Source: Bifiguratus adelaidae
Lineage: Eukaryota > Mucoromycota > Endogonomycetes > Endogonales
Assembly (NCBI GenBank): GCA_002261195.1
Contig: MVBO01000035.1
Coordinates: 1-43,164, forward strand
DNA length: 43,164 nucleotides
Reading direction: 5' to 3'
Below are positions 18,273 through 29,200 of this stretch, piece after piece (within the stretch, counting starts at the first letter, position 1; each line of letters opens with the position of its first letter). The translations under genes and the position numbers were made by a program. The notes under the pieces were generated by a model. The model made no database searches. It was given only the letters and a program-made list of their open reading frames with translations, and had not been told where the DNA came from.

Positions 18273-20192
18273 CTATGGTACAATGATGTCGAGTAAAGGC
18301 GCGTGTTGTTGAGCACAATGCATATCCAATTCACCTGGACCACCTTGAGATCTGGACCTCGGAATCGTGAACTTGAACAGCAGAGCCACATCGAAAAACA
18401 TAAAAGTGATGATGTCTTTCACGTCAACTCTATATAGCTTGGCAACGTATTGCTTTGTAACAACACCGCTGCGCTTAAAATGGTAATAGGTGGACTTGTC
18501 TTCAAAGATGACATCAAAAGTGACCTCGAATGGACCGGCATTCTTGCTGCGTATGACCTTGGCCAATTGGCTGAGCTTAGCGGGGTATGAAAAGGTCTCA
18601 GTGTCTATCTTGTCGTGTGCGCTTTCATTTTCATCCGTTGTGCTGGCTTTGGGACAGCCGCTTTGATACACCGATATCTTGCTTGGTCCAACAAGAGGCT
18701 TGCGATCTTTCGTGCCATGCCCAACCTCCCGATACTTGATGGCGCACGTTGACAGAGGATCACTCACATCCATAAGGTGATAAACGTTGAATTCGCAGAC
18801 TTGGCCAATCGACGTTTCCAATGGAGTCAGTGGAGATGCGAAATTTCCCGCAGTAGCCAGTTGGCCCGGGTATGGGCAATGCAAGAGGGCAATACGGGCC
18901 AGGCTACAAACACGATTGGCACGCTCTTGCGTTTCGGCGATGACCTCGCATAGGATGCCAACTTCGTGACTCGGTCGTCCGTCTTGAAGATGCGGCTCGT
19001 TCGGACCCATGACACCATTTTGGCCATAGACATGCCAGATAATACGCTCTTCGTTGTCTGTCGATGGTATTCTTTCATGGACGTATTGTTCAACGGCGGA
19101 CAAGATATCATTTAACTGCGAAATCATTATTGGATCTCGAATTCCGCCAAAGAAGACGGTGCGACACCCAACAATTTTGGCACCTTCCAACTTGATCGTA
19201 TATGGATCTGGTCTAAATAACGCCCCTTGAACGCGTACCTCTCGAGGCGTTACTTGCTCATACGTTGCTTCTGTAAGATCCAAGGTGCCGCCCGGTCCTA
19301 CCAAAAGATCTGGTCTCGTCTTTTCGTAGGAGGTGTGCGCCGCTACAGATAATGACGTGCATTTGCGATCGGCTTGCAACGGCTTCAGAATAAAGCTGTC
19401 TTGATATATAGTTGCTAGCATGAGGTTGCCCTTGGGCGTCGCGCAAAGTCCACCGCATTCCATGATTTTCCCCATATGCCACGCGATTCCAGGATGTATA
19501 CCATGCCAAAGACAGAGTGCCGCATAGGGTGCAGGATCGTAGGATCTTCCACCAATGATAATGTCAGTGTCGGGATGATCCTGTAGTACCTTAAGATATG
19601 GTTCCGCTCCAATCTGCCCGACAATCGTTTGCGCGTTGTCGATTTCATCATGCGTCAGAGGAGGAACAGGTCCGAGAGGATGAATCTGAGCCTGATCAAG
19701 CTTCTCGTGGATAACCGCCTTGGCAACATTGGAGTAGATGCAAGCAACCTTGAAATGAAACTTGCGTCGCTCAGCAATGTCCATAACGAGTCTGAGAAAC
19801 AAGTCAACATGCTTGTCCGATCCATCGCCGCCGACGCTTGCGATATACACGGGAATTCTCTCGGTAAAGCAGGCTTCCAGCATTGGCTCCAGATCGTGTA
19901 CATACGACTCTTCGCTACAGGTCGTCGTACCCAACGCAAGCTTTTGCGGTCCGCTGTCGGTGGATCCAGAGTCGGCAATAATGGCATGCGGCAGTTCTTC
20001 TCGTATCGCCCGCCAGAATTCGTCAACGGGATAGCCATATCCGAGCATACCTATCGGAGTGAATATGCGAAGCCCTTCTGCTGCCATGAACAGTGTTCGA
20101 AAGGGGATGCACTGACCCTCAAAGCTCTCTTTATAAGGCCTGTCTGAGTTGACTTTTTCGGCAGTTTGATCACGGTGAGTTTCTATTGCCAT
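18273..20192 (-). CDS. DUF1446 (AtuA-like) - DUF4387 fusion protein
   Basis: An intronless protein of 639 aa from the ATG at 20192 (MAIETHRDQTAEK). The frame stays open to 20264, but the extra residues look like leader. Residues ~35-500 are DUF1446/acyclic-terpene-utilisation AtuA-like (GYGYPVDEFWRAI, IADSGSTDSGPQKLALG, IYIASVGGDGSD-type block, IIGGRSYDPAPYAALCLWHG, ECGGLCATPKG, GPGGTLDLTEATYEQ). The last ~105 residues are DUF4387 (LAKVIRSKNAGPFEVTFDVIF ... ALLFKFTIPRSR ... AQQHAPLLDI). In bacteria the two families are usually separate adjacent genes; here they are fused with a Lys/Asp/Glu-rich linker. AtuA-type proteins are linked to terpenoid/acyl degradation, but no reaction is established. 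It converges on the molybdoenzyme (48 bp) and diverges from malic enzyme (130 bp). Confidence 0.85.
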   Translation of the reverse strand: MAIETHRDQTAEKVNSDRPYKESFEGQCIPFRTLFMAAEGLRIFTPIGMLGYGYPVDEFWRAIREELPHAIIADSGSTDSGPQKLALGTTTCSEESYVHDLEPMLEACFTERIPVYIASVGGDGSDKHVDLFLRLVMDIAERRKFHFKVACIYSNVAKAVIHEKLDQAQIHPLGPVPPLTHDEIDNAQTIVGQIGAEPYLKVLQDHPDTDIIIGGRSYDPAPYAALCLWHGIHPGIAWHMGKIMECGGLCATPKGNLMLATIYQDSFILKPLQADRKCTSLSVAAHTSYEKTRPDLLVGPGGTLDLTEATYEQVTPREVRVQGALFRPDPYTIKLEGAKIVGCRTVFFGGIRDPIMISQLNDILSAVEQYVHERIPSTDNEERIIWHVYGQNGVMGPNEPHLQDGRPSHEVGILCEVIAETQERANRVCSLARIALLHCPYPGQLATAGNFASPLTPLETSIGQVCEFNVYHLMDVSDPLSTCAIKYREVGHGTKDRKPLVGPSKISVYQSGCPKASTTDENESAHDKIDTETFSYPAKLSQLAKVIRSKNAGPFEVTFDVIFEDKSTYYHFKRSGVVTKQYVAKLYRVDVKDIITFMFFDVALLFKFTIPRSRSQGGPGELDMHCAQQHAPLLDIIVP

Positions 20193-20322
20193 TTTCGGAC
20201 CATAATGGTGTTGCGTAAAAAGACAGTCCACTGCGGATGTCTTTGACCAAGAGCTCCTTCTCACCGTGGTGTGAGACTATTTCAAGCTTGCCAGTCTACG
20301 CAGTTGTGCCAATAGAAAAACC
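20193..20322. promoter_or_regulatory. Divergent intergenic promoter (DUF1446 / malic enzyme)
   Basis: 130 bp separate the two divergent ATGs. The interval must hold both core promoters. No named motif was recognised. Confidence 0.4.
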
Positions 20323-22110
20323 ATGGAGCATGATGGAAACTCTTGTCAAGGTACACCTAAGGAGATAAAGACGAGCTTGTCGGGGTTTGCCCTCCTCTTC
20401 AACCCAACACTCAATAAAGGGTCTAGTTTCACCGACGAGGAACGGAAAGCCTTCGGGCTACAGGCAATGCTTCCAATAGCCGTCAACTCTCTGGACCAGC
20501 AAACCAATCGCTCTTGGCAGCAAATGAATGATCTTAATACGAAGCTGCAAAAGAATAACTTTTTGCAGAGCAAGCATGATCAAAATGAGGTTCTGTTTTA
20601 CAATATCTTGGTGCAGCATCTCGGCGACCTCTTAGATATCATTTACACGCCAACAGAGGGTGAATGGATTGAAAAGTAAGTTTCTCATGAGCATAGGTTG
20701 AACCACTTAACAGTTTCCTTAAGATACTCCCATGAATTTCGCCGTCCACGAGGAGCTTATCTGAGCTTTCCTCAGCAAAAAGATATGCGTGCTCAACTAC
20801 TCGACTTTGCCAAGCAGCAGAATGTAGCGCCATCCCAAGTGGATCTCATCGTCGTCACCGACTCTGAAGAAATTTTGGGGATAGGGGATCAAGGTGTCGG
20901 AGGAATTGGCATCTCGGTCGCCAAGGGCGTTCTGTACACCGCCATGGGTGGGGTGCATCCCGGTCGGTTCTTGCCTGTAGTACTGGATGTCGGCACGAAT
21001 CGCCAAGAGCTGCTGGATGATCCACTTTATCTCGGTTGGCGCCATAAACGCGTTGCTGTTCAGGACTACGACGCATATCTCGAGACATTCGTGAGAACGG
21101 TACAAGAGGTCTTTCCAAACGCTTTCCTTCACTGGGAGGATTTCGGGCTTCACAATGCCCGCAAACTCTTGGTCAAATATCAGCATGATTTGTGCACCTT
21201 CAATGATGATATACAAGGCACTGGAGCAGTGACACTTGCCACCATCTTGGCTGCTCTCAAAATCAAAAAGGAAAAGCTGCTGGATCAAAGAATATGCATT
21301 TTCGGAGCCGGTACAGCAGGCGTCGGTATAGCAGATCAGATCAGGCAAACGATGGAGCTTCAAGGTGTTTCCACGGAGGCAGCGGCCAAGCAATTCTACT
21401 GTGTGGACAAACCAGGACTGTTGACGCAAGACATGAAGGATATATCCAAAGAGCAGACATTGTACGCCCGATCCCCGGATGAGACGAAATCGTGGGCGAG
21501 CGATGAATCAAAAGGAATCAGCTTGCTCGACACGGTGAAACATGCCAAGCCAACCATTTTGATCGGCACCTCCACGGTGCACGGCGCCTTTACAAAGGAG
21601 GTGGTGGAAGCCATGTCGCAAGGCTGTTCAGTCCCCATCATACTTCCTCTTTCAAATCCTACCCGACTGTGCGAAGCTGATCCACAAGACTTGGTTCAGT
21701 GGACCGAAGGCAACGTGCTCATTGCTACGGGATCACCCTTCCCGCAAGCCACATATAATGAGAAGAAATTTGACATCGCCGAATGCAACAATGCCTTTAT
21801 CTTCCCAGGGCTTGGTTTAGCGTGCGTGCTCACGAGACCGCCTCGCTTGACGGATGGTATGATTGCAGCAGCAGCCAGCGCGTTGGCGGAATGTTCTCCA
21901 GCCGTACAAAGCAACGATCTCACCAAGAGTTTATTACCCGACGTCAAGGATGGTCGTGAAGTCAGTGTGAAGGTTGCGGTGGGTGTTGCCAAGGAAGCGC
22001 TCGCACATGGTGGTGCTACGGTGAAGGTGGATGGCGATGTAGAGTCATTTATCCGTGAGCGCATGTGGAACCCTGTTTACCCAAGGTTGGTACCTTTGAG
22101 CGAGCACTAG
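20323..22110 (+). CDS. Malic enzyme (NAD(P)+-dependent malate dehydrogenase, decarboxylating)
   Basis: Exons 20323-20675 and 20724-22110, joined over a 48-nt GT-AG intron in phase 2, give 579 aa, the normal length for the family. It converts malate to pyruvate and CO2 with reduction of NAD(P)+. Signatures: IIYTPTEGEWIEKYSHEFRRPRG spans the splice site and confirms it; VTDSEEILGIGDQGVGGIGI; HWEDFGLHNARKLL; YQHDLCTFNDDIQGTGAV (metal-ligand Asp pair); and the Rossmann loop IFGAGTAGVGIADQI. Then PIILPLSNPT and ATGSPFP follow, as expected. No clear mitochondrial presequence is seen, so a cytosolic form (NADPH for lipid synthesis in fungi) is plausible. Cofactor preference cannot be read from sequence alone. 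Confidence 0.95.
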
Positions 22111-22263
22111 CCGTCGACGAGAGGCATCGAATTTTAAATCATTGTCGAATTTGTATAAACAATTACCTGCAATCATGCTAGGCTGTCCTTGCATATCCAT
22201 GCGAGTGGACTTTGGACGGATGCGCCTTGTTTTGAGAGTATCATGAAGCATTTTGCTTCTTTT

Positions 22264-23775
22264 TTACACCATGTACAAGACGTCGGTTCTAATTACATAT
22301 TTTGCTCCTCGCGTCACAGGACTACCTTCGTGCAGTAAGCTGCCCTTGGTGTTGCCGTGGGGAAAGCATAGCACAGATCCCTGACGAGGAGACACCGGTC
22401 GGGCATCCAGAGTACCTTCCTGGGCCGCCGGCATGAAAAAAGTGGTAGCGCCTCCATCGAACTCGTCATTGAGATAGATAAGGAACGTTAAACGTGACCA
22501 TTGCTTGCCGTCATAAGCATCATAAAGATAAGCCCCAGTCTTGGGATCAAGGCCACTACCAGGCCAGGCGCCATCAATGTGCGGCTATAATCGCGTTTGA
22601 ATGAGTAAAATTTGAGCCGATTTGAGCCCTTCAAAAGTCCCTCCTTCATCATCCACTTACCCGATAAATGGCCCCCGGCACGTAACGATAGACTCGCCAC
22701 CGTGCATTCAGACCTGTGACAGCTCCTCCTTGTATCTCTTGTGGCAAGTGAGGCTGGCACCGATTGAATATATAGTTCAAAAATTCTGGATCAACAAGCC
22801 AGAAAAAATTGTGAGCCAGCACGGAGACCGACTCACTCGCAGCTCCAACTATAGGCGCATCTGGAGTGAAGCCTATCGACTCGGCTGCAGACAGTATCTG
22901 CTTGCAAATGTCGGGTGTCAGCACATTTGTGAGCACAAACGCTCCTGGGACATTCGGGACATCCACCCGGCCCACAACCGGTTGTTCTGCACCGTTTAGC
23001 GTGATGATGGTTCCGGGTTGGGAGTAATACAGCGTGAAATCGTGTTGATTCGGTGTTCGCCTCTCAGATCCCTTCTCGTGTGCTACAATACGAAACGATC
23101 TACGGTATTTTTCAGCTTGCGCCTCATCTGAAGGAAAAGTAATAGTAGGATATAAGAGTTGGCGGGGTACAAGAACGGCTTCACAATGCACTAACCAAAG
23201 AGAGTGCCGGCTAATGCTGAAGCGTAAATCTCCTCACGCGAGCTGGTACGTTCAATCGCCGACCAAGCTTCGTGTTGTCGTACCGGGTGTTCATCATTGT
23301 TGGTCGGCACTAGTGCTGGATCAGCGGTTCGCAATATGCTGTCCAGCACTCTCAAGACTTGTGGATTGCCAAATGTGCCGTCTCTGGCCGAAGCAGCGTC
23401 GCAATCTCGCACCCAGCGTTGCAACGCACCCAACTTGGGGACTTGACCGCGGGCTCGCATCTCTGTCAATGCGCCTAGCGCATCAGCCCAACGACCGTCC
23501 GTCAAGGCGTCAGATATTCGACCACTAAGAGTTGTCCCTTGACCCGTCTTGGCGGTAATGTGCGTATAGAGGGTGTGAACCTCGGCCTTGAGCTGCTTGA
23601 ACTCCTTTTTATGCAATTGCTCTGGCTGATATTCCAAAGCCTTTAGTGTGCGCAGAGTGATGGCCATGTCGCTCGCTGTTATCATCCCGTCATACTCAAC
23701 ATTCTCCTTGACCACATCATCCTCAATAGGCTGTAAAAGGCGTCTCCGCTTCCTTTCCTTGCCCTGTTTGCCCAT
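22264..23775 (-). CDS. 2-oxoglutarate/Fe(II) dioxygenase, prolyl-4-hydroxylase-like
   Basis: Three exons: 23775-23196, 23127-22661 and 22584-22264. Introns of 68 and 76 nt are consistent in frame; total 455 aa. The ATG at 23775 starts MGKQGKERKRRRLLQ, a basic nuclear-localisation-like start; earlier in-frame codons run into the divergent promoter. Residues ~20-190 form a helical region without a known name. The C-terminal double-stranded beta-helix has PHIDGAW (Fe ligands His, Asp), WSRLTFLIYLNDEFDGGATTFF, SVLCFPHG, and LLHEGSPVTRGAKYVIRTDVLY with the third His ligand and the Arg that binds 2-oxoglutarate. The likely role is hydroxylation of a protein or small molecule. Because of the basic N-terminus and lack of a signal peptide, a secreted collagen-type role is unlikely. 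Confidence 0.85.
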
Positions 23776-23813
23776 AGAGTTGTGGAAAAGTGCAAGCAAA
23801 ATGACGAGACAAA

Positions 23814-23837
23814 AAAATTTCCAAATTTGGAAATTTT
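23814..23837. promoter_or_regulatory. 24-bp perfect palindrome between divergent genes
   Basis: A perfect 24-bp palindrome: AAAATTTCC is followed by the self-complementary core AAATTT and then the reverse complement GGAAATTTT. It lies nearly midway in the 131-bp gap between the dioxygenase ATG (23775) and the methyltransferase ATG (23907). A dimeric regulator site shared by both genes is the simplest reading; a cruciform is an alternative. Confidence 0.55.
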
Positions 23838-23906
23838 GTCGAGGGTCGGAAATGCGGATAGCCGCGCCTTGTGTCGCGTATTGCACCTGTGTCTTGTATC
23901 TTTGCC

Positions 23907-24638
23907 ATGTTTTCAAGCTCTCCGCATCATATCGCGTTGCTCTCAAATGTCAAGGAATTGTATACGGGAGTAGATGAGTATACGGCCGATACTTTTGGGC
24001 TAGAAGACCCTGTGTTTGCAGATATACAGCAACACTGTGAAAAACAAGGATTGCCGGATATCAGCGTTACCGCCGCTCAGGGCAAGTGGCTGCAGATGAT
24101 GGTACGATGTCTCAAGGCTCAGTCGGTGTTGGAAGTCGGTACGCTTGGAGGATATAGTGGAGTATGGATCGCCAAGGCGTTTGAAGGCATGCGAGCAGCG
24201 GTGAACAAGCCTGTCTTGACGACACTTGAAGTGAACGAGCATCACGCTCAAGTGGCGCAGCAGAACTTTGAGCGAGCTGAAGTCGCAGACCTTGTTCATA
24301 TCCGCCTGGGCGCAGGTGTCGAATCGATGCAGTCCTTGATGGCGGAAAGTCGCCAATTTGACTTGATCTTTGTCGATGCGGATAAAGAATCCAATGCGGA
24401 CTATGTCAAGCTTGGATTGCAGCTTGTGCCTGTGGGAGGTACCATTATTGTGGACAATGTTGTCCGTCACGGACAGGTCCTGGAGACCAGCAGTTCCGAC
24501 ACGCGAGTGCAAGGTGTCCGCCGGATGAACACTCTCCTCAAGACATTGGTTAACGAAGGCAAGATTGAAGGCACGACACTTCAGACATTAGGAGCCAAAG
24601 GTTGGGATGGCATGACCATGATTCGACGACTAACGTGA
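23907..24638 (+). CDS. SAM-dependent O-methyltransferase (class I, CCoAOMT/COMT-like)
   Basis: An intronless 243-aa protein. The frame is open to 23871, but MFSSSPHHIALLSNV at 23907 is the better start and leaves a 131-bp promoter. It is a family-3 O-methyltransferase: VTAAQGKWLQMMVRCLKAQSVLEVGTLGGYSGVWIAKA (SAM-binding motif I, residues ~65-100), TTLEVNEHHAQVAQQNF (ribose-binding Glu), FDLIFVDADKESNADYVKL (metal-binding Asp of the VDADK motif) and GGTIIVDNVVRHGQV (second metal-binding Asp-Asn). Such divalent-cation-dependent enzymes methylate catechol-like hydroxyls; the substrate here is unknown. It diverges from the 2-OG dioxygenase across a palindrome, which may mean joint control. Confidence 0.93.
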   Translation: MFSSSPHHIALLSNVKELYTGVDEYTADTFGLEDPVFADIQQHCEKQGLPDISVTAAQGKWLQMMVRCLKAQSVLEVGTLGGYSGVWIAKAFEGMRAAVNKPVLTTLEVNEHHAQVAQQNFERAEVADLVHIRLGAGVESMQSLMAESRQFDLIFVDADKESNADYVKLGLQLVPVGGTIIVDNVVRHGQVLETSSSDTRVQGVRRMNTLLKTLVNEGKIEGTTLQTLGAKGWDGMTMIRRLT

Positions 24639-24837
24639 GCCCCTACGTGATCAAATACTGCAATGATATGTTGTGCCAAAAAGACATCGGGAGAGCCCTC
24701 GGCTGAATATAAGCCACCGCGAAATATATTCTACGTTCTCCGCGCTTGTTTACCATCTCCCTTTTCTTTCTCTTACTCTCTTCTCCCACTCCTATCCTTC
24801 TCTCCATACCTCTGCTATTTATATATCTTATACCATC
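24639..24837. promoter_or_regulatory. Promoter of RPL9 with pyrimidine-rich tract
   Basis: About 60 bp of nearly pure C/T (24754-24812) precede the L9 ATG, typical of the 5' regions of ribosomal-protein genes in fungi. A TATATATC-like element lies at ~24820-24828. Confidence 0.45.
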
Positions 24838-25452
24838 ATGAAGGATATCTACAAGGATGAAGAACTTGTTATACCGCAGGGTGTTGAGGTGATTGTGAAA
24901 TCTCGACGAGTCACTGTCAAAGGCCCTCGTGGTACACTCCACCAGAACCTTCGTCATGTAGACCTCGAGATCCAATTCGCAGCACCCAACAAGTTGCGGT
25001 TCATTGTATGGCATGGATCGCGAAAGCATAACGCTTGCATTCGCACCGTGCGATCCTTGATCAACAATATGATCACGGGTGTGACCAAGGGATTTCAGTA
25101 CAAGATGCGTTACGTCTATGCCCATTTCCCCATCAATGTTGCCGTTCATGCTGGAGGCGAATACGTTGAGATTCGCAACTTTTTGGGAGAAAAGGTCATT
25201 CGCAAGATTCCAATACTCGAAGGTGTCAAGGTAGAAGTGTCGACAACTCAAAAGGATGAGTTGATCTTGACGGGCAACTCGCTTGAAAATGTTTCACAGT
25301 CTGGTAAGTAATGTCAGTCCTGCTGGCTGCTGCGATGCTGATAAGCGTCACTAGCGGCATCCATTCAACAATCATGTCTTGTGAAGCAAAAGGACATTCG
25401 AAAGTTTCTCGATGGCATCTACATTTCTGAAAGAAATGTCTTGGAAGCGTAG
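24838..25452 (+). CDS. RPL9: 60S ribosomal protein L9 (uL6)
   Basis: Exons 24838-25303 and 25355-25452 with a 51-nt intron (phase 1) give 187 aa, the expected length. It is a structural protein of the large ribosomal subunit near the sarcin-ricin loop/P-stalk base. Hallmarks: [71 protein letters not shown] and, across the splice, [26 protein letters not shown]. The start at 24838 ([18 protein letters not shown]) matches the usual short N-terminus; the upstream open frame is 5' UTR. Confidence 0.97.
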
Positions 25453-26209
25453 CTTGATATCCTTCCTATATACTCAGATAGAAACGTGCAATTGTAATAA
25501 AGATACACACCAGAGCGGGACTGATGCAGACGTCGTCCTCACCTCTTGTCAAAACATCCACGTGTCCCTAATAAGTGTCGTGTGACCACCTGAGTTCATA
25601 TAAGCTGCATGCAGATTGTCAAACCTTGGGTGTTCCAATTCCTATCGAAACGATATCTAGAGTTAGCTCTACTCAAGCTTTGCTCGCTTTCTCTACTCTC
25701 TTTGTCTCTACTCGGCTCTTTCTTCCTTCTTGCTCCTAAGTCAAAGTTTGCTCTTTTCACTTCATCTATTTTTGGTAGCTGTCAGCTGTTGGCTTTAACG
25801 CCTTTTGTGCCGTGTAGAAGAGAGAGACAAAGAGCCTTACTCAACCTTGCCTACGTCCTTCGCCGAGGACGTCAACGATTGTGACTAGGTCATAGAGGTA
25901 TGGGAAAATGGTTAACCACACAATGTCGCTCATGCTGGCTTAGAGGCAGTGAAGCGTGGCACTGTCAATTGTTACCCTTTGTGGGTCAGGTTTATCGCTT
26001 AGATCGCCAAGCAGTTACCTTTTCGCGCACAGTCGTTGACGCGTTGTCGACATGTGTCGCCATTGCTTGAATTTGACAGTCGTCTGCAATTGTCGCCTTT
26101 AAAGAGACTTTTCTATCAACTTGATTTTCGCGCGCCAGCGTCGTGTTAAAGTTAGGCTGACGGTAAAGCCTAAGCCTCGTCCGATAGGTACGAGTGGGCG
26201 CTTTTCATC
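25453..26209. other. Intergenic region (~0.75 kb)
   Basis: No gene supported. A 91-codon plus frame at 25609 is a Leu/Ser-rich artefact of a pyrimidine tract (about 25670-25735). The rest is the FNIP promoter and 5' UTR. No tRNA-like fold was noticed. Confidence 0.45.
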
Positions 26210-29200
26210 ATGCTGCATCGACTGTTCAAACCGAAGCTCAATCAGCAAGATATCGACAACAAATATACGCACGACCTTCTAACGCCGGAAGAGTGAGTAT
26301 AAAGCGATGCATGTAGTCAAGTGGCATGCCAATCTCATAAATCTCATATAGTGGTGAACAACGTGAACTGCACTCGCAGCAGCTTCGAGTGGTCGTTGCT
26401 CAACCGAAATTGTTGCTTTACGACAGCCAGTATCATGCGAACCGGCAAAGTAATTTCAATTATACCAGCTACAGTAGCCAACCCACTCTGTCGAGGCGAA
26501 GTTCGCAACGGCTTTCGACAGCGAAATCGATATCTCCGCCGCCAATGAACTCAACGCCTCGCAGTTACAGTCATGCTAGTCCTCCTGCAACAACCTATTC
26601 TCAATCATGGAGTAGTAGTTTTGCACCGAGTAGTTTTACAGATAGAGCGAACACGATGCTTAGTTCTCTCAGTCTTGCTCGAAGAGGTAGTGGTAATTTA
26701 TCGAGAAATAGCATGACCGCCGGTCCGAGTCCCGATCGCGAAAATGGTATCACGAACGCAATGCGGAAGTCTCTGGTGAGTATATTAGCTGATTAGAAGC
26801 TCGGCATTTCATTGATCGTTTTACAGACACAAAAGTCCCAGCCAAAGTTAGATACCTTGGAAGAGATGATCTTTGGAACGACACCTGTGCGCTACAAGGG
26901 ACCTTATTTGAGGGTGCATCTTTATCAGCCGCATGATCAACCGCCACAGCTAGTTATTTCCAAACTATTTCCCATATCTCCGCAAGACCTAGATGCGTCA
27001 GCCGAGATGCGTCGCAAAGAATCGTTTTCCTCCATTGGCAGCGACAGTTCCGGAATATCGTCGCCAAAGAACCAACTGTCTTGGTGCGGACCGATGGATG
27101 TCCGCACTCCCAGCAATGAAAGACCACGATCAAGCTCTATCTTTTCCCTTTCCTCCAGCGTGAGCCAGACAAATCCTGATCCCAGTCGTAAGTACCATTC
27201 ACACGTATAACGCAAGGCTTACGACGGAACTTTTACAGAGCATGTCTTGTCATCTACCCCTTCTCCTACCACATCGAGCGGCATAGCCATAATAGCTGGC
27301 CGGCAAGCGGCTAGCGCTTACGGCCCTTCGTCTGTCTCGCATCCCGGCTTTTTATCACGCTCGGGTCGTAGCGATTCGTCACAATCCTTTGGGAGTATCC
27401 GAAGTAGCAGCTCGTTTAGAGAACGTAGATTGAGACGCAGTAGCCAAACGAGCTTGGAAGGAGGCAGCTTTTGGAACGCTGCAAGCAATGCAAGAGAGGT
27501 GAGGTCCATCACATCTGGATAAACGAGTTACTAATTACTAGTGTGTAGGCCTCCGGTAGCTCAAACACCTTCGCCCTTGCGGTTATCATCAGTTTGCCTT
27601 CATCATTTGCCCCCGATGCCTATGCAGAATTAGGGCGCGCGTTATCGTCGAATCTCCACGAATTCATCTTCTCCCATTTTGCTCTTATTGAGAATCATGT
27701 CCATCAACTGCAGAACAGCGCGCTGCGTGCCTTGTGCGATGTCATGCGGCGCATTTATGCGGTCAATGGTACTGGAGTCTCAACCACGCCGTCATCAACG
27801 TCGGGCTTGCATCCCATGTTTGACATGAAACTCCCTCGGCTAACACCTTTGTCGTTGCAAGCCGACAATTGCTTTCACGATGCTGTTGAACGATTTGTTA
27901 GCGGCGTCATCACACTCTATTCAACCCCACGCATCCAACAACCTCTTTGGTTAAATATGGCTACCTATCCCCAGCATCGACCTCAGTATTCGAGCTCCAT
28001 GATCAAAGAGCTAGTATACCTCTTGAGACTTTATGACACCTCCGAAAAATTCTACTTTATCAGTAACGTCATCACAACCGTGCTCTCCTATCACGTTTCC
28101 TGGGTGGCCACGGTCGCCCCGTGGGAGGGGATCAAACCGAAGAGCAACGGAGGGTATGATCCTCTTTGGGCACAGCTGAGCGATCTTCGTGGCAACATTT
28201 GGACGCCAGGTCGCGTGTCGAGAACCATCGTCGTGGGTCAAGACGCAAGCGTGGTGCAGCGATTACTTTATGTCCTTACGTATTTCATCCGTTGTAACGA
28301 GGTATACGAGACTGTGGAATGTCGTGCAAATATACCAGGCGATCCAGGCAATCTCTTTGCGACACGATATGCGGATGAGGATCAGCTTGGAGATTTGGAA
28401 GATCAAATCGGAAATGCGTTACTCGGCAAGCGGTCTAGCGTGGATCACACCTCGGAGTCTCGAAAAGGTGGAGTTGACATCCCCAAAGGTGGTCGAGCAC
28501 GGTCTCCTCATTCTCGTGCGGCCTCTGAGTCAGCTCCCGGTAAAGTTGTAACGTCACCAGACAGCTACAGCATATCTCGACTTCCCCAGGCGTCTGACTA
28601 TGTCAGTACCTATGTCGCCAATAATTGGGTGATTGAGGGCTCGAGCACATATCTTAATGTTCCTATGCCAAAGTAGGTGTCCGTCTTGTTCCTGAGGCGG
28701 GAGAAATGGGTGCTGATCTATAACGCTGTCCCAGGTCCACTGTTTTGAAGTTGATACCAGATACCGCGGCTGATGAATTGCCGGCACCTGCGGATAGCTT
28801 GTGGATGAAATCCTTTGGACGATCTCTCATGGTTGGCTATTGCAAGCAGTACCACCCTGATTTTGTCCTCATGGGGATTCCTCAACTATCGTCCCTTGGT
28901 AATCTAGAGGAGGATTTGAATTGTTCCCTCAAGGTGAGGTTAAATCCCCACGTCAAGAAGCATGGTTAACAATCCAAGCAGCAGGAAGGATCCTTGATGG
29001 ATAGTGTCACTGAAGCTGCTTGTATCCTCGCCGATACCAACAAATGGTGTGTATGAGCACAGATCGACCAAACTTGAGTCATTAACACGACCATTGTAGG
29101 AGCTGTGAAGTAATTCGTCACCTCGCTTGTCCGGATGGCGGAAAAAAGTAAGTTGTTTTCGATGAAGCAAAATGCACTTATAACGCATATTCACCATCTT

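Noticed and set aside
25609-25884. 91-codon plus frame upstream of the FNIP gene
   Set aside because: Leu/Ser-rich product of a pyrimidine tract; not protein-like.
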